Shown here in pieces: positions 7,901-14,770 of a stretch of DNA of 17,551 bases (position 1 is the first letter of the stretch; the number at the start of each line of letters is the position of its first letter). Both the position numbers and the translations under genes were made by a program. The stretch covers positions 1 through 17,551 of the forward strand of contig JAZSPN010000052.1 of NCBI GenBank assembly GCA_045537495.1, in the 5' to 3' direction. Origin of the DNA: UBA1425 sp045537495 (GTDB taxonomy: Bacteria > Bacillota > Clostridia > Oscillospirales > Acutalibacteraceae). The notes beneath the pieces are model-generated. The model was not told the origin of the DNA. It saw nothing but the letters and a program-made list of their open reading frames with translations, and made no database searches.

Positions 7901-8896
7901 TTAACCTTTAATAATTTTAAGAATATCACTGAAGCTGTCTTCGTAATAATTACATACCGCACGAGTACCGCTTTCAACAATATTACCGCCTGCAATACCG
8001 ATCGTCGTGTAACCTGCAAGACGGACGGAGCATACACCTGCACCGCTGTCTTCGATGCCGACAACGTGATTTCTGTCAGCGAAAGCTTCGCCGAGTCCGA
8101 CGATGCACGTTTCGGAATAAAGCCACGGATGGGGCTTCGGAGAAAGCTCACCGAGAGTACCGACAGAGCCTTTGCGAAGCGGGAAGCCCGCGGAAATTAT
8201 TGCATCGTAGAAATCCTTGGGATCGCCCATGCCGAGAGTTTTGAATGCGGAAAGGATTTCGGGCCATGCTTTTTCGTAAAGTCCCGAGGTAACAAGACCT
8301 ATTTTTACGCCCATGCTTTTGAGCTCATAAAGGAAATCCTTGACACCGACAGTAGGAGTGAAAGCACCGTCTTTGCCTCTGCCCGCCATGATTTCTTCCA
8401 TTTCTCTGTGAGTATGTTCAAAGTAGAAGTCACGTGCCTTGTCGAGAGAAGCGCCGGGGCAGTATTTGTCGATACAGTACTGAAGATGCTCGGAAACGGA
8501 ATGTCCCGATACGAACGGCATATCGCTTTCTTCGAGTGTGAATTTCGGATTGCCGAGAAGGCTTGCGATACTCATCTGTATGATCCAGATCCAGAACTCT
8601 TCACTTCGTACCGTTGTGCCGTCGAGGTCCATGAGGACCGCCTTGACGGGCTGTTCAAGATTTACGGGGAGAACGGGGTAATAAACGGGATAGGCGATTG
8701 CCGACTTGACACAAGCGAGAGAGCTGTCGCCGAAAGAAACAAACTCTACCTTGCTGTCACCCGTTGCGAGGATGTCGCAGACACCGTTTTTGCCTACTTC
8801 GAAGCGGTTGTCCTCGGTGCGTTCGAGAACGTGAAAACCGCTTTCGGGCGTGATGAGGCCGAGATTCGGAATGTTGACATTTTTGTCGAGAAGCAT
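7901..8896 (-). CDS. HAD-superfamily hydrolase with N-terminal extension
   Basis: This 331-residue protein is a HAD phosphatase or mutase-type enzyme, probably acting on a phosphorylated sugar. The four HAD motifs are intact: DLDGTT (D90 nucleophile, D92 acid/base), VTSG (S204), K254 in SPKPHPWLY, and GIEDSGAG (E282, D283). A helical cap lies between motifs I and II, as in beta-phosphoglucomutase-like members. Ahead of it are about 80 residues I cannot assign (FHVLERTEDNRFEV and onward, beta-rich in appearance), an unusual extension for this family. It is the first gene of a two-gene operon with the GH38 enzyme. The start ATG follows AGGAGG, and a promoter lies at 8935-8963. The pairing suggests phosphatase action on a mannose-type product, but the substrate is inferred only from context. 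Confidence 0.88.
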   Translation of the reverse strand: MLLDKNVNIPNLGLITPESGFHVLERTEDNRFEVGKNGVCDILATGDSKVEFVSFGDSSLACVKSAIAYPVYYPVLPVNLEQPVKAVLMDLDGTTVRSEEFWIWIIQMSIASLLGNPKFTLEESDMPFVSGHSVSEHLQYCIDKYCPGASLDKARDFYFEHTHREMEEIMAGRGKDGAFTPTVGVKDFLYELKSMGVKIGLVTSGLYEKAWPEILSAFKTLGMGDPKDFYDAIISAGFPLRKGSVGTLGELSPKPHPWLYSETCIVGLGEAFADRNHVVGIEDSGAGVCSVRLAGYTTIGIAGGNIVESGTRAVCNYYEDSFSDILKIIKG

Positions 8897-8934
8897 AATT
8901 TTCCTCCTGATATATAATTAAACATTTACACTAC

Positions 8935-8963
8935 ATTATAACACAAAGTTCAATATTTTACAA
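8935..8963 (-). promoter_or_regulatory. Sigma-A promoter of the HAD-GH38 operon
   Basis: On the minus strand TTGTAA (8963-8958) and TATAAT (8940-8935) are 17 nt apart, giving a leader of about 30 nt. CAACA and TGTTG (8961-8977) form a short inverted repeat over the -35 region that could be an operator; this is weak evidence. The rest of the gap up to 9075 shows nothing else I can name. Confidence 0.7.
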
Positions 8964-9075
8964 CAGATATTTTGTTGCGCGTTTGCTTGCAATACAGATT
9001 TCGGTATGCTATTCTTGTATTAAGATGCGGATAACGGCAAAATTTTTGAGATTTACAACGCTGTTGCTTAATAGC

Positions 9076-9104
9076 TTGAAAAATTAAGAAGAAAATGTTA
9101 TAAT
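9076..9104 (+). promoter_or_regulatory. Sigma-A promoter of the membrane protein gene
   Basis: TTGAAA (9076-9081) and TATAAT (9099-9104) are separated by 17 nt. The predicted start near 9111 leaves a leader of about 55 nt before the GTG at 9167. Confidence 0.72.
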
Positions 9105-9166
9105 GTTTAATTGTAATTAAGTTGAATGATAAACACGGAATTACTTGACAGATTGAGGCGTTAAAT

Positions 9167-9886
9167 GTGTTTGATAATGTTTCTCAGGGGCTTTTTACAA
9201 CAGGTGCAACAGGGTATTTGATTGTTGTTCCCGTGTTTCGTTCGCTGGCGATTCTGTTTATGGTTATTTCTACATATAAGCTTTTGAAAGCAAGAGAGGA
9301 TAATCATAAATTCTTATGGATAGCCTTAATTTGTTGTTCTCCGATTATAGCGAGAATTGCATTCGAGATTTATCGTCGGTGGATAGATAAAAAAGAAATT
9401 GTCAGAGTCAAAGGAAACGTATTTTTTCTTATTGCATCGATTACAGCGTTTGCCGTTTCGGCTGTTTTAACGGTTGTTTCGGTAATTTCCGTTGGTGCAG
9501 GTTACATAAAAAGCGAAATTGACAATGAGCCTCTTGCAACGTTTTATGATGTCCACGGAAATAAATATGATGACTTGTATGATGTTCCTCTGTATGATAA
9601 GCAGGGGAATATATATACTCACGAAGTTGCCCGGTTTACAAAAGACATGTATATAGATCAGAACGGTAAATCTTATGATGGTGACTGCTGCTATTTGAGC
9701 GAAGACGGCTATTTTTACTTCGATGAGAATAACGAATTAAAATCATATGAAGATTCTTATGACTATTATACCGACGGAAAAACGATCTACTATTCATTAT
9801 TTGGCAGAGTATACTGGAAAGAAGACGGTACAATTTACGGAAAGTCGGGAAGAGGGTCTTTAGAATTATTTGATTTTGACGATTAA
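9167..9886 (+). CDS. Hypothetical membrane protein with Tyr/Asp-rich C-terminal domain
   Basis: I do not recognise this 239-residue protein. It has three hydrophobic segments (about residues 16-36, 49-66 and 84-110), then a polar domain of about 125 residues very rich in Asp, Tyr and Gly. That domain contains repeated strand-turn phrases: YDVHGNKYDD, YDKQGNIYTH, IDQNGKSYDG, FDENNELKSY, TDGKTIYYS, KEDGTIYGK. These look like degenerate repeats of an 'x-D-x-x-G-x-x-Y' hairpin, reminiscent of WG-type or other beta-hairpin surface repeats. The start is GTG with GAGG 8 nt upstream (9155-9158); no ATG in frame is well placed. The base composition is more AT-rich than its neighbours. It may be co-transcribed with the PHP gene 48 nt downstream. 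It is a plausible cell-surface protein, but the function is unknown. Confidence 0.75.
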   Translation: MFDNVSQGLFTTGATGYLIVVPVFRSLAILFMVISTYKLLKAREDNHKFLWIALICCSPIIARIAFEIYRRWIDKKEIVRVKGNVFFLIASITAFAVSAVLTVVSVISVGAGYIKSEIDNEPLATFYDVHGNKYDDLYDVPLYDKQGNIYTHEVARFTKDMYIDQNGKSYDGDCCYLSEDGYFYFDENNELKSYEDSYDYYTDGKTIYYSLFGRVYWKEDGTIYGKSGRGSLELFDFDD

Positions 9887-9934
9887 ATTGTACTGAATTT
9901 TAAATAAGTGAAAAATGACGAAGAGGGGAAAAAG

Positions 9935-10684
9935 ATGATACCTTTTGAAAAAACATACGACATAAAAGAGCTTGCACGTCACAATCTTCACGTGCATACG
10001 ACGAACTCGGGCTGTGCGAAGCCGGAGATGATACTTCGTGACATTGTGAAGGAGGCGGAACGCTGTTCGCTTAAAACAATAGCACTCACAGACCATTCCA
10101 ACCTCGGTGACGAGGACAGAATAGTCAGTGTAGGCAATGCAAGACTTCGCGAAGAACTCAAAAACATCGAAACGGATGTGAAAGTCCTGATAGGATCGGA
10201 AGTTTCGGTTTACGGCTTCGGAAAATACTCGGAAACGAAGGAAGTCAATGATTCGCTTGATTTCAAGCTTTATTCGCAGAATCATTATCATGTGAGATTC
10301 TGGGAGCATCCCGAGGACAGAAGTCCGAGGGGATACGTACAGGATATGATAAGAAATCTCGAGGAGCTTTTCAGAAGCGGAAGAGCGGATGCTGTGGCAC
10401 ATCCTTTTTCGGGCGGATACATTCGTGCAATAGAGGACAAAGCTGCCGTTCCGAACGCATTTACCGACAACGAACTCGGAGATATACTCACAAAAGCCCG
10501 TGAAGCCGACTGTGCATTCGAGATAAACGTCGGACCTTTCATTTCGATGCCCGAGTTTTCAAGAAGATATTTCAATATCGGCAGAGAGGTCGGAGTCGCA
10601 TTCACACTCGGAACCGATGCCCACACGCTGGACAGAATCGATACAATGCAGTTTGTCGATGAGATTATCAGAATAATCTCTTAA
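9935..10684 (+). CDS. PHP-domain metal-dependent phosphoesterase
   Basis: This 249-residue protein belongs to the PHP superfamily, metal-dependent phosphoesterases that include histidinol phosphatases and nucleotide phosphatases. All the usual metal-binding motifs are visible in order: HVH (H19, H21), TDH (D53, H54), GSEVS (E89), NHYH (H117, H119), AHPF (H156) and GTDAH (D228, H230). It is a stand-alone cytoplasmic domain with no polymerase or other fusion. I chose the ATG at 9935 because GAGGGG at 9923-9928 is 6 nt upstream; a GTG at 9908 in frame would add nine residues but has no ribosome binding site. Its TAA overlaps the stop codon of the convergent Dabb gene. The substrate is not evident; neighbouring sugar genes hint at, but do not prove, a sugar or nucleotide phosphate. 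Confidence 0.88.
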   Translation: MIPFEKTYDIKELARHNLHVHTTNSGCAKPEMILRDIVKEAERCSLKTIALTDHSNLGDEDRIVSVGNARLREELKNIETDVKVLIGSEVSVYGFGKYSETKEVNDSLDFKLYSQNHYHVRFWEHPEDRSPRGYVQDMIRNLEELFRSGRADAVAHPFSGGYIRAIEDKAAVPNAFTDNELGDILTKAREADCAFEINVGPFISMPEFSRRYFNIGREVGVAFTLGTDAHTLDRIDTMQFVDEIIRIIS

Positions 10685-10983
10685 AACTCATAATCGACAC
10701 AGGCACGGTCGCTTCTGACGGTTTTTACGAATTCCGAAACCTTTTTGTGTTCGGGATGGTTTTTGTAGAGATCGAGATCGGAAAGTGAATCAAATTCCAT
10801 AATGAGCGCCATATCGTACGACATTTCGGAATGAAGCACGTCTTTTCCTATTCTGAAAGAACGTATCTCGGGAATTATCGGAAGCAGAGCAGTAAGCTTC
10901 TCCTTTACGATATCCATGTTTTCATCCTTGGAACGGTTGTCGGCAAAGTCGCGGAATTTCCAGAAAACGATGTGACAGATCAT
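10681..10983 (-). CDS. Dabb (stress-responsive A/B barrel) family protein
   Basis: This small protein of 100 residues has the pattern of the Dabb domain, a dimeric ferredoxin-like alpha/beta-barrel fold found in many bacterial and plant proteins of poorly defined role. Diagnostic segments are MICHIVFWKF at the start, IRSFRIGKDV in the middle, YDMALIMEFDS (residues 56-66), and LYKNHPEHKKV (72-82). The start ATG follows AGGAGG with a 7-nt spacer; no longer start is needed. A TATAAT -10 lies just upstream. It is transcribed alone, divergent from the TIM-barrel gene and convergent with the PHP gene, whose end it overlaps by 4 nt. Related domains can be monooxygenase-like or structural; no catalytic assignment is possible here. 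Confidence 0.85.
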   Translation of the reverse strand: MICHIVFWKFRDFADNRSKDENMDIVKEKLTALLPIIPEIRSFRIGKDVLHSEMSYDMALIMEFDSLSDLDLYKNHPEHKKVSEFVKTVRSDRACVDYEF

Positions 10984-11005
10984 ATTTATTCCTCCTTTTT
11001 GAAGC

Positions 11006-11011
11006 ATTATA
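11006..11011 (-). promoter_or_regulatory. Probable -10 element of the Dabb gene
   Basis: A perfect TATAAT on the minus strand lies about 22 nt upstream of the Dabb start codon. The -35 region 17 nt further up is only TTTTAT in a very AT-rich tract, so this promoter is less certain than the others in the window. Confidence 0.5.
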
Positions 11012-11052
11012 TCATAAATTGATAAAAAATAAAATATTTTGAGGTGTTGTTT

Positions 11053-11970
11053 ATGAGAATCGGAGTACAAAGCGGATATGCTTACAGTGATGCGGATTTC
11101 GAAAGCGGACTTTCTGTGCTGAAGGAAGTCGGTTTTGATGCCGTCGATTTCAATATCGACAACAAAATCAGTGTCAGAGCTCTTACGGAAACCGGCAAAA
11201 ATGAGTTTTTCTCAAAGCCGTTGAGTGAAATTCTTGATTTTTACAGACCGCAGAAGGAGGCTGCCGATAAAATCGGCATATCCTACTGTCAGATGCATGC
11301 GCCGTTCCCTGTATATGTGGATAACAACGATTCGGCAAACGAAGCACTGACGGACTCCGTTATAAAAAGCATGGCGGTCTGTGAGCTTTTCGAATGTCCG
11401 TATCTCATCGTTCATCCGATAGTCCGTCCCGAGCTTACCGTTGCTGAACAGAAAAAGCTCAATATTGACTATTACGTGACACTTATTCCGTATGCCAAAA
11501 AGTACGGTGTCGGAATTTGTCTTGAAAACATGTTTTACGGTACATCGGGTGTTTCGAGAGAGGCAACCTGCTCAAATCCTTACGAAACCGTCGATTATAT
11601 TGATACGCTCAACGAAATAGCGGGTGAAGAGATTTTCTCATTCTGCTTCGACGTGGGACACGCAACGCTTCTCGGTAAAAACTTGCGCCAGACAATCAAT
11701 ATTCTCGGAAAAAGAATTACAACGCTTCATATTCACGACAATGACGGCAGAACGGATCTTCATATGCAGCCGTTTGCATATTCGAGAGGAAGCGGCTATG
11801 TCACGGAGTGGAGAGGACTCATTGACGGACTTCGTGATATCGGTTTTGACGGCGTTCTCAGTTTTGAAACTTTTAATGCAGTAAGATCTGTTCCTCCCGA
11901 GCTTAAAACGGTGATGCTTCGCTATATCGCAAGTGTCGGAAAATACTTTGCTGATGAAATAACGAAATAA
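11053..11970 (+). CDS. Sugar phosphate isomerase/epimerase-like TIM-barrel protein
   Basis: This 305-residue protein belongs to the xylose isomerase-like TIM-barrel superfamily, which includes sugar epimerases, hydroxypyruvate isomerase and endonuclease IV. The usual metal and catalytic positions are seen in order: H82 (QMHAP), H121 (IVHP), E159 (CLENM), D200 and H203 (FDVGHA), H226 and H228 (LHIHDND), and E272 (SFETF). No signal peptide is visible. I start at the ATG at 11053, 8 nt after GAGG (11041-11044); an upstream in-frame GTG at 11044 overlaps that site. It is probably monocistronic and ends at a clear hairpin terminator (11977-12009). A promoter is not obvious: TTGAAG (10999-11004) with TAAAAA 18 nt later is a weak candidate. 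Given the sugar genes around it, a sugar or sugar-phosphate isomerase is more likely than a DNA repair nuclease. Confidence 0.87.
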   Translation: MRIGVQSGYAYSDADFESGLSVLKEVGFDAVDFNIDNKISVRALTETGKNEFFSKPLSEILDFYRPQKEAADKIGISYCQMHAPFPVYVDNNDSANEALTDSVIKSMAVCELFECPYLIVHPIVRPELTVAEQKKLNIDYYVTLIPYAKKYGVGICLENMFYGTSGVSREATCSNPYETVDYIDTLNEIAGEEIFSFCFDVGHATLLGKNLRQTINILGKRITTLHIHDNDGRTDLHMQPFAYSRGSGYVTEWRGLIDGLRDIGFDGVLSFETFNAVRSVPPELKTVMLRYIASVGKYFADEITK

Positions 11971-11976
11971 TAACCA

Positions 11977-12009
11977 AAAGGACAAAAGCTTATACGGCTT
12001 CTGTCCTTT
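11977..12009. terminator. Bidirectional hairpin terminator
   Basis: AAAGGACA (11977-11984) pairs with TGTCCTTT (12002-12009), and AAGC (11986-11989) with GCTT (11997-12000), leaving one mismatch. CTTTCT follows on the plus strand and TTGGTTATTATTT on the minus. It lies between two convergent genes, 7 nt past the TIM-barrel stop and 5 nt past the amidase stop, so it can serve both. Confidence 0.8.
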
Positions 12010-12013
12010 CTTT

Positions 12014-12553
12014 CTATTCCAAGTTGTCGAAATAGTCGAGGGTACCACGTACTATTGCACGCCCTATGGCATCGGTGTTGTTGATAATCCAGCGTGAGTC
12101 TTCTTCGTTGTCGTGATATCCGACTTCGATGTAGACGGCAGGCGATACCGTTTGACTCAGTTCCGCAAGACCGTCTGTTATGGGAATTACTTTTACTCTT
12201 TCGGGATAGGGGTAGATTTCGCTGAGCTGTCCGGCTATTGCCTGTGCGGCGATTCTTCCTTTTTCACTGCCCCGGAAATAGTATATTTCGGGACCTGAGT
12301 TTTCTCCCGAGGAGCTTTCGGGTGAAGCATTCGAGTGAATGGCTATATGAAGATCGGGACGGTATCGATTGCTTTCGGCAATGGCTTCCTGAACGGTCGA
12401 ATTTTTATCTCTCCGTGCAGATTCAACCCCGTTAAGGAGAAAGTACGGTACCGTAATATCGGCAATCACGTTCATGAATTGCCCCTCGTTGCCGCTATCC
12501 GCATAATAAGTGTTAAAATACTGGTTCGACGGTGATAAATAAACTTTTGGCAT
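12014..12553 (-). CDS. N-acetylmuramoyl-L-alanine amidase (Amidase_3 type), no signal peptide
   Basis: This predicted peptidoglycan amidase, of the zinc-dependent Amidase_3 fold, would cut the bond between N-acetylmuramic acid and L-alanine. It has 179 residues, the size of a lone catalytic domain. Visible features are E23 in GNEGQFMNVIAD, H73 in IAIHSNASPES, and E143 in AVYIEVGYHDN, matching the family's metal-binding and catalytic positions. The first zinc histidine, normally in a DPGHGG-like motif, is not found; the N-terminus reads YLSPSNQYFN, a wording I recall from a clostridial amidase subgroup. There is no signal peptide and no cell-wall-binding domain, so export or release is unexplained. 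The ATG at 12553 has GGGAGG 7 nt upstream. It is divergent from the ABC-F gene and convergent with the TIM-barrel gene. Confidence 0.85.
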   Translation of the reverse strand: MPKVYLSPSNQYFNTYYADSGNEGQFMNVIADITVPYFLLNGVESARRDKNSTVQEAIAESNRYRPDLHIAIHSNASPESSSGENSGPEIYYFRGSEKGRIAAQAIAGQLSEIYPYPERVKVIPITDGLAELSQTVSPAVYIEVGYHDNEEDSRWIINNTDAIGRAIVRGTLDYFDNLE

Positions 12554-12571
12554 TACTAAACCTCCCGTACC

Positions 12572-12601
12572 AGTATATGATAAAAGTCTTGCTGTTGACA
12601 A
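12572..12601 (-). promoter_or_regulatory. Candidate promoter of the amidase gene
   Basis: On the minus strand TTGTCA (12601-12596) and TATACT (12577-12572) are separated by 18 nt. The -35 box shares five base pairs with the -35 box of the divergent ABC-F promoter, so the two could compete for polymerase. Confidence 0.5.
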
Positions 12602-12623
12602 TCAAGCCTCGGAAGCTTATAAT
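12595..12623 (+). promoter_or_regulatory. Perfect consensus sigma-A promoter of the ABC-F gene
   Basis: TTGACA (12595-12600) and TATAAT (12618-12623) are separated by 17 nt, an exact match to the consensus. Transcription would begin near 12630, leaving a short leader of about 27 nt with no room for the attenuator or upstream peptide seen before antibiotic-induced ABC-F genes. Confidence 0.85.
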
Positions 12624-12656
12624 TTATGTATTAATCTGAATTTAAGGGACAGAAAA

Positions 12657-14564
12657 ATGGCAGTTTTAAGTGCGTTTAATGCAGAAATGTATTTCGGTGA
12701 CAGACTTCTTTTCAAAGAGGTCTGCTTCGATATCGGTGAAAGAGAACGAGTGGCCCTCGTCGGACCTAACGGAACGGGAAAAACTACACTTTTTAAATTG
12801 ATTACGGGTGAGCTTGAGCCGACGGCAGGTCAGATTATCAAATCTAAGAATGCAGTTCTCGGCTACATGGAACAGCACGCCTGTGCCGATTCCGAAAGAA
12901 CGGTCTACGACGAGATGCTTACCGTTTTCGAAGAGCTTATGTCGATTGAAGCAAGACTTGAAGATATTTCCGAAGAAATTCACGCGGGAAACGGTGACAT
13001 CGATGCTTTAATCGGAGAACAAGGTGTATTGCAGGAAAAATTTGAGCGTATGGAGGGACTTACGTTCCGAAGCAGAACAAGGTCGGCACTTCTGGGACTC
13101 GGATTTTCAGAGAGTGATTTTTATCTTAAATGCACGGAACTCAGTGGCGGTCAGCGTTCAAAACTGAGTCTTGGCAAGCTTTTGCTGTCGGGAGCCGATA
13201 TTTTGCTTCTCGATGAGCCTACGAATCATCTTGACATTGACAGTGTTGAATGGTTGGAGGACTTTTTGAAGGAATACAAGGGCTCTGCAATCATAATATC
13301 GCACGACAGATATTTTCTTGACAGAGTTACCGAAAAAACCATGGACTTTGCGAGGAATACACTCCGTGTCTGGAAAGGCAATTATACCGAGTATCTCAGA
13401 CAGAAACAGGCTTTCGAGGAGCACGAACGAAAGGTTTACGAAAACCTGATGGAGGAAATCCGTCACATCGAGGATATAATCGAACAGCAGAAGCGATTCG
13501 GCAGAGAAAGAAACTTTATAACGATAGAAAGCAAGCAGAAAATGCTTGAACGTAAAAAAGCGGAGCTTGTTGTTCCCGAATCTGCAGTCGCAAAGGTGCA
13601 TTTCAAGTTCAAGGCAACGGCTGAAACGGGTAACGAGGTGCTCGTTGTAAAGGATTTCGAAAAAGGTTTCGAAAACAAAAAGCTTTTTTCACGCATTTCG
13701 TTCCAGATTAACCGAGGAGACAGAATTTTTCTTCTCGGAGCCAACGGAACGGGTAAAACCACGTTTCTGAGGATACTCCACGGTGAAACAACGGCGGATT
13801 ACGGTACCTTCAAGCTTGGTTCAAACGTAAAATTAGGATATTTTGATCAGAGTCTTGAAAATCTCGATCCCGCAAAAACGGTAATCGATGAAATCTGGGA
13901 TGACCACAAGTACATGACGATGACCGAAGTAAGAAACGCTTTGGCCGCATTTCTTATAAGAGGCGACGACGTATACAAGAAGGTTTCGCAGCTCAGCGGC
14001 GGAGAAAAGGCGAGGACTGCCCTTTTGAAGCTTGTTTTATCGGGAGCAAATTTTCTGGTGCTTGACGAGCCGACGAATCATCTCGATATCAATTCGAGAG
14101 AAGCACTCGAAAATGCGCTTTTAAGCTACGGCGGAACGATGCTCGTCGTGTCGCACGACCGTTATTTTATCAACAAGCTCTGTACAAGGGTAATTCAGTT
14201 TACAAATAACGGATCACGTGAGTTTATCGGAAATTACGACGAATACATGCAGAGTCGTATGACGGATCAACCGGTAAAGCGGAATATCCCGAAAGTTAAC
14301 AGCTACAAGCAGAAAAAAGAGCGTGAGAGTGAACGCAGAAAGCTTGACGGCAAAATAAGACGCTGTGAGGAAGCCATTGAAACGGTCGATTCGGAAATAG
14401 AGGAAACAAACGAGATTTTATCTTCTCCCGAAACATCGTCGGACTACGAAAAGATTATTGAACTGACGGATAAGCTGTCATCGCTTAAAACAAAACAGGA
14501 AGAATTGATGGTCGAATGGGAGTCTTTGAGCGAACAAAGAGAGCTTCTCGGCGAAGAAGAATAA
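12657..14564 (+). CDS. ABC-F family ATPase (YdiF-like)
   Basis: This 635-residue soluble protein has two ABC ATPase domains and no membrane segments, the ABC-F layout. Such proteins bind the ribosomal E-site and help stalled translation or, in some, protect from antibiotics. Domain 1 has Walker A GPNGTGKTT (36-44), signature LSGGQ (from about 162) and DEPTNHLD (186-193). A charged helical linker of about 80 residues follows, the expected tRNA-contacting arm. Domain 2 has GANGTGKTT (from 361), LSGGEKAR (from 446) and DEPTNHLD (470-477). Both catalytic glutamates (E187, E471) are present. A C-terminal charged coiled coil (about 545-635) with paired Lys/Glu/Arg runs suggests the YdiF/Uup type. 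Its constitutive-looking promoter favours a housekeeping role over inducible resistance. AAGGGA precedes the ATG at 12657. Confidence 0.94.
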   Translation: MAVLSAFNAEMYFGDRLLFKEVCFDIGERERVALVGPNGTGKTTLFKLITGELEPTAGQIIKSKNAVLGYMEQHACADSERTVYDEMLTVFEELMSIEARLEDISEEIHAGNGDIDALIGEQGVLQEKFERMEGLTFRSRTRSALLGLGFSESDFYLKCTELSGGQRSKLSLGKLLLSGADILLLDEPTNHLDIDSVEWLEDFLKEYKGSAIIISHDRYFLDRVTEKTMDFARNTLRVWKGNYTEYLRQKQAFEEHERKVYENLMEEIRHIEDIIEQQKRFGRERNFITIESKQKMLERKKAELVVPESAVAKVHFKFKATAETGNEVLVVKDFEKGFENKKLFSRISFQINRGDRIFLLGANGTGKTTFLRILHGETTADYGTFKLGSNVKLGYFDQSLENLDPAKTVIDEIWDDHKYMTMTEVRNALAAFLIRGDDVYKKVSQLSGGEKARTALLKLVLSGANFLVLDEPTNHLDINSREALENALLSYGGTMLVVSHDRYFINKLCTRVIQFTNNGSREFIGNYDEYMQSRMTDQPVKRNIPKVNSYKQKKERESERRKLDGKIRRCEEAIETVDSEIEETNEILSSPETSSDYEKIIELTDKLSSLKTKQEELMVEWESLSEQRELLGEEE

Positions 14565-14571
14565 ATTGTAT

Positions 14572-14591
14572 GTAAAGTATAGTAGCTTTAC
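14572..14591. repeat. GTAAAG-N8-CTTTAC inverted repeat, copy 1
   Basis: A 20-bp inverted repeat with 6-bp arms lies 8 nt after the ABC-F stop codon. Its layout and centre (TATAGTAG) match the copy at 14726-14745. A lone half site GTAAAG lies at 14608-14613. It might be an operator or a small hairpin; it lacks a U-tract, so a terminator is less likely. Confidence 0.5.
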
Positions 14592-14636
14592 AAAACGTAA
14601 GTAACGTGTAAAGCTGATCCGAGTTTCTTAAAAATA

Positions 14637-14691
14637 CGTTTATTTCGTATAAATGTTGATATATAAGCGTTTATTCGATATTAAATGTGAT
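14637..14691. repeat. Two 24-bp direct repeats with 31-bp period
   Basis: Copy 1 (14637-14660) begins CGTTTATTTCG and ends AAATGTTGAT; copy 2 (14668-14691) begins CGTTTATTCG and ends AAATGTGAT. They differ by compensating single-base indels. A weak promoter, TTGATA (14656-14661) and TATTAA (14679-14684) with a 17-nt spacer, lies across them and points to the acetyltransferase gene. They may bind a regulator on the same helix face, as 31 bp is about three turns. Confidence 0.45.
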
Positions 14692-14725
14692 TATTAATTT
14701 TAATTATCAGTCAAAATGACATGTT

Positions 14726-14745
14726 GTAAAGTGGAATAGCTTTAC
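14726..14745. repeat. GTAAAG-N8-CTTTAC inverted repeat, copy 2
   Basis: A second 20-bp inverted repeat, centre TGGAATAG, lies just ahead of the acetyltransferase ribosome binding site (GGAGG, 14759-14763). With copy 1 it brackets the 134-bp AT-rich gap. If transcription starts near 14691 this copy is in the leader RNA. Confidence 0.5.
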
Positions 14746-14770
14746 GTAAATGACAGACGGAGGTAGTGCT

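Noticed and set aside
8066..8917. Long plus-strand open frame of 283 codons opposite the HAD gene
   Set aside because: The minus strand encodes intact HAD motifs with a strong ribosome binding site and promoter; the plus frame is a mirror effect of its codon usage.
11053..11970. Endonuclease IV (DNA repair) as an alternative identity for the TIM-barrel protein
   Set aside because: The superfamily is shared, but the context is sugar metabolism and the motif wording fits the isomerase/epimerase branch better.
12624..12656. Possible leader peptide or attenuator ahead of the ABC-F gene, as in antibiotic-inducible ABC-F genes
   Set aside because: The leader is only about 27 nt after a perfect promoter; there is no room for a peptide and terminator.
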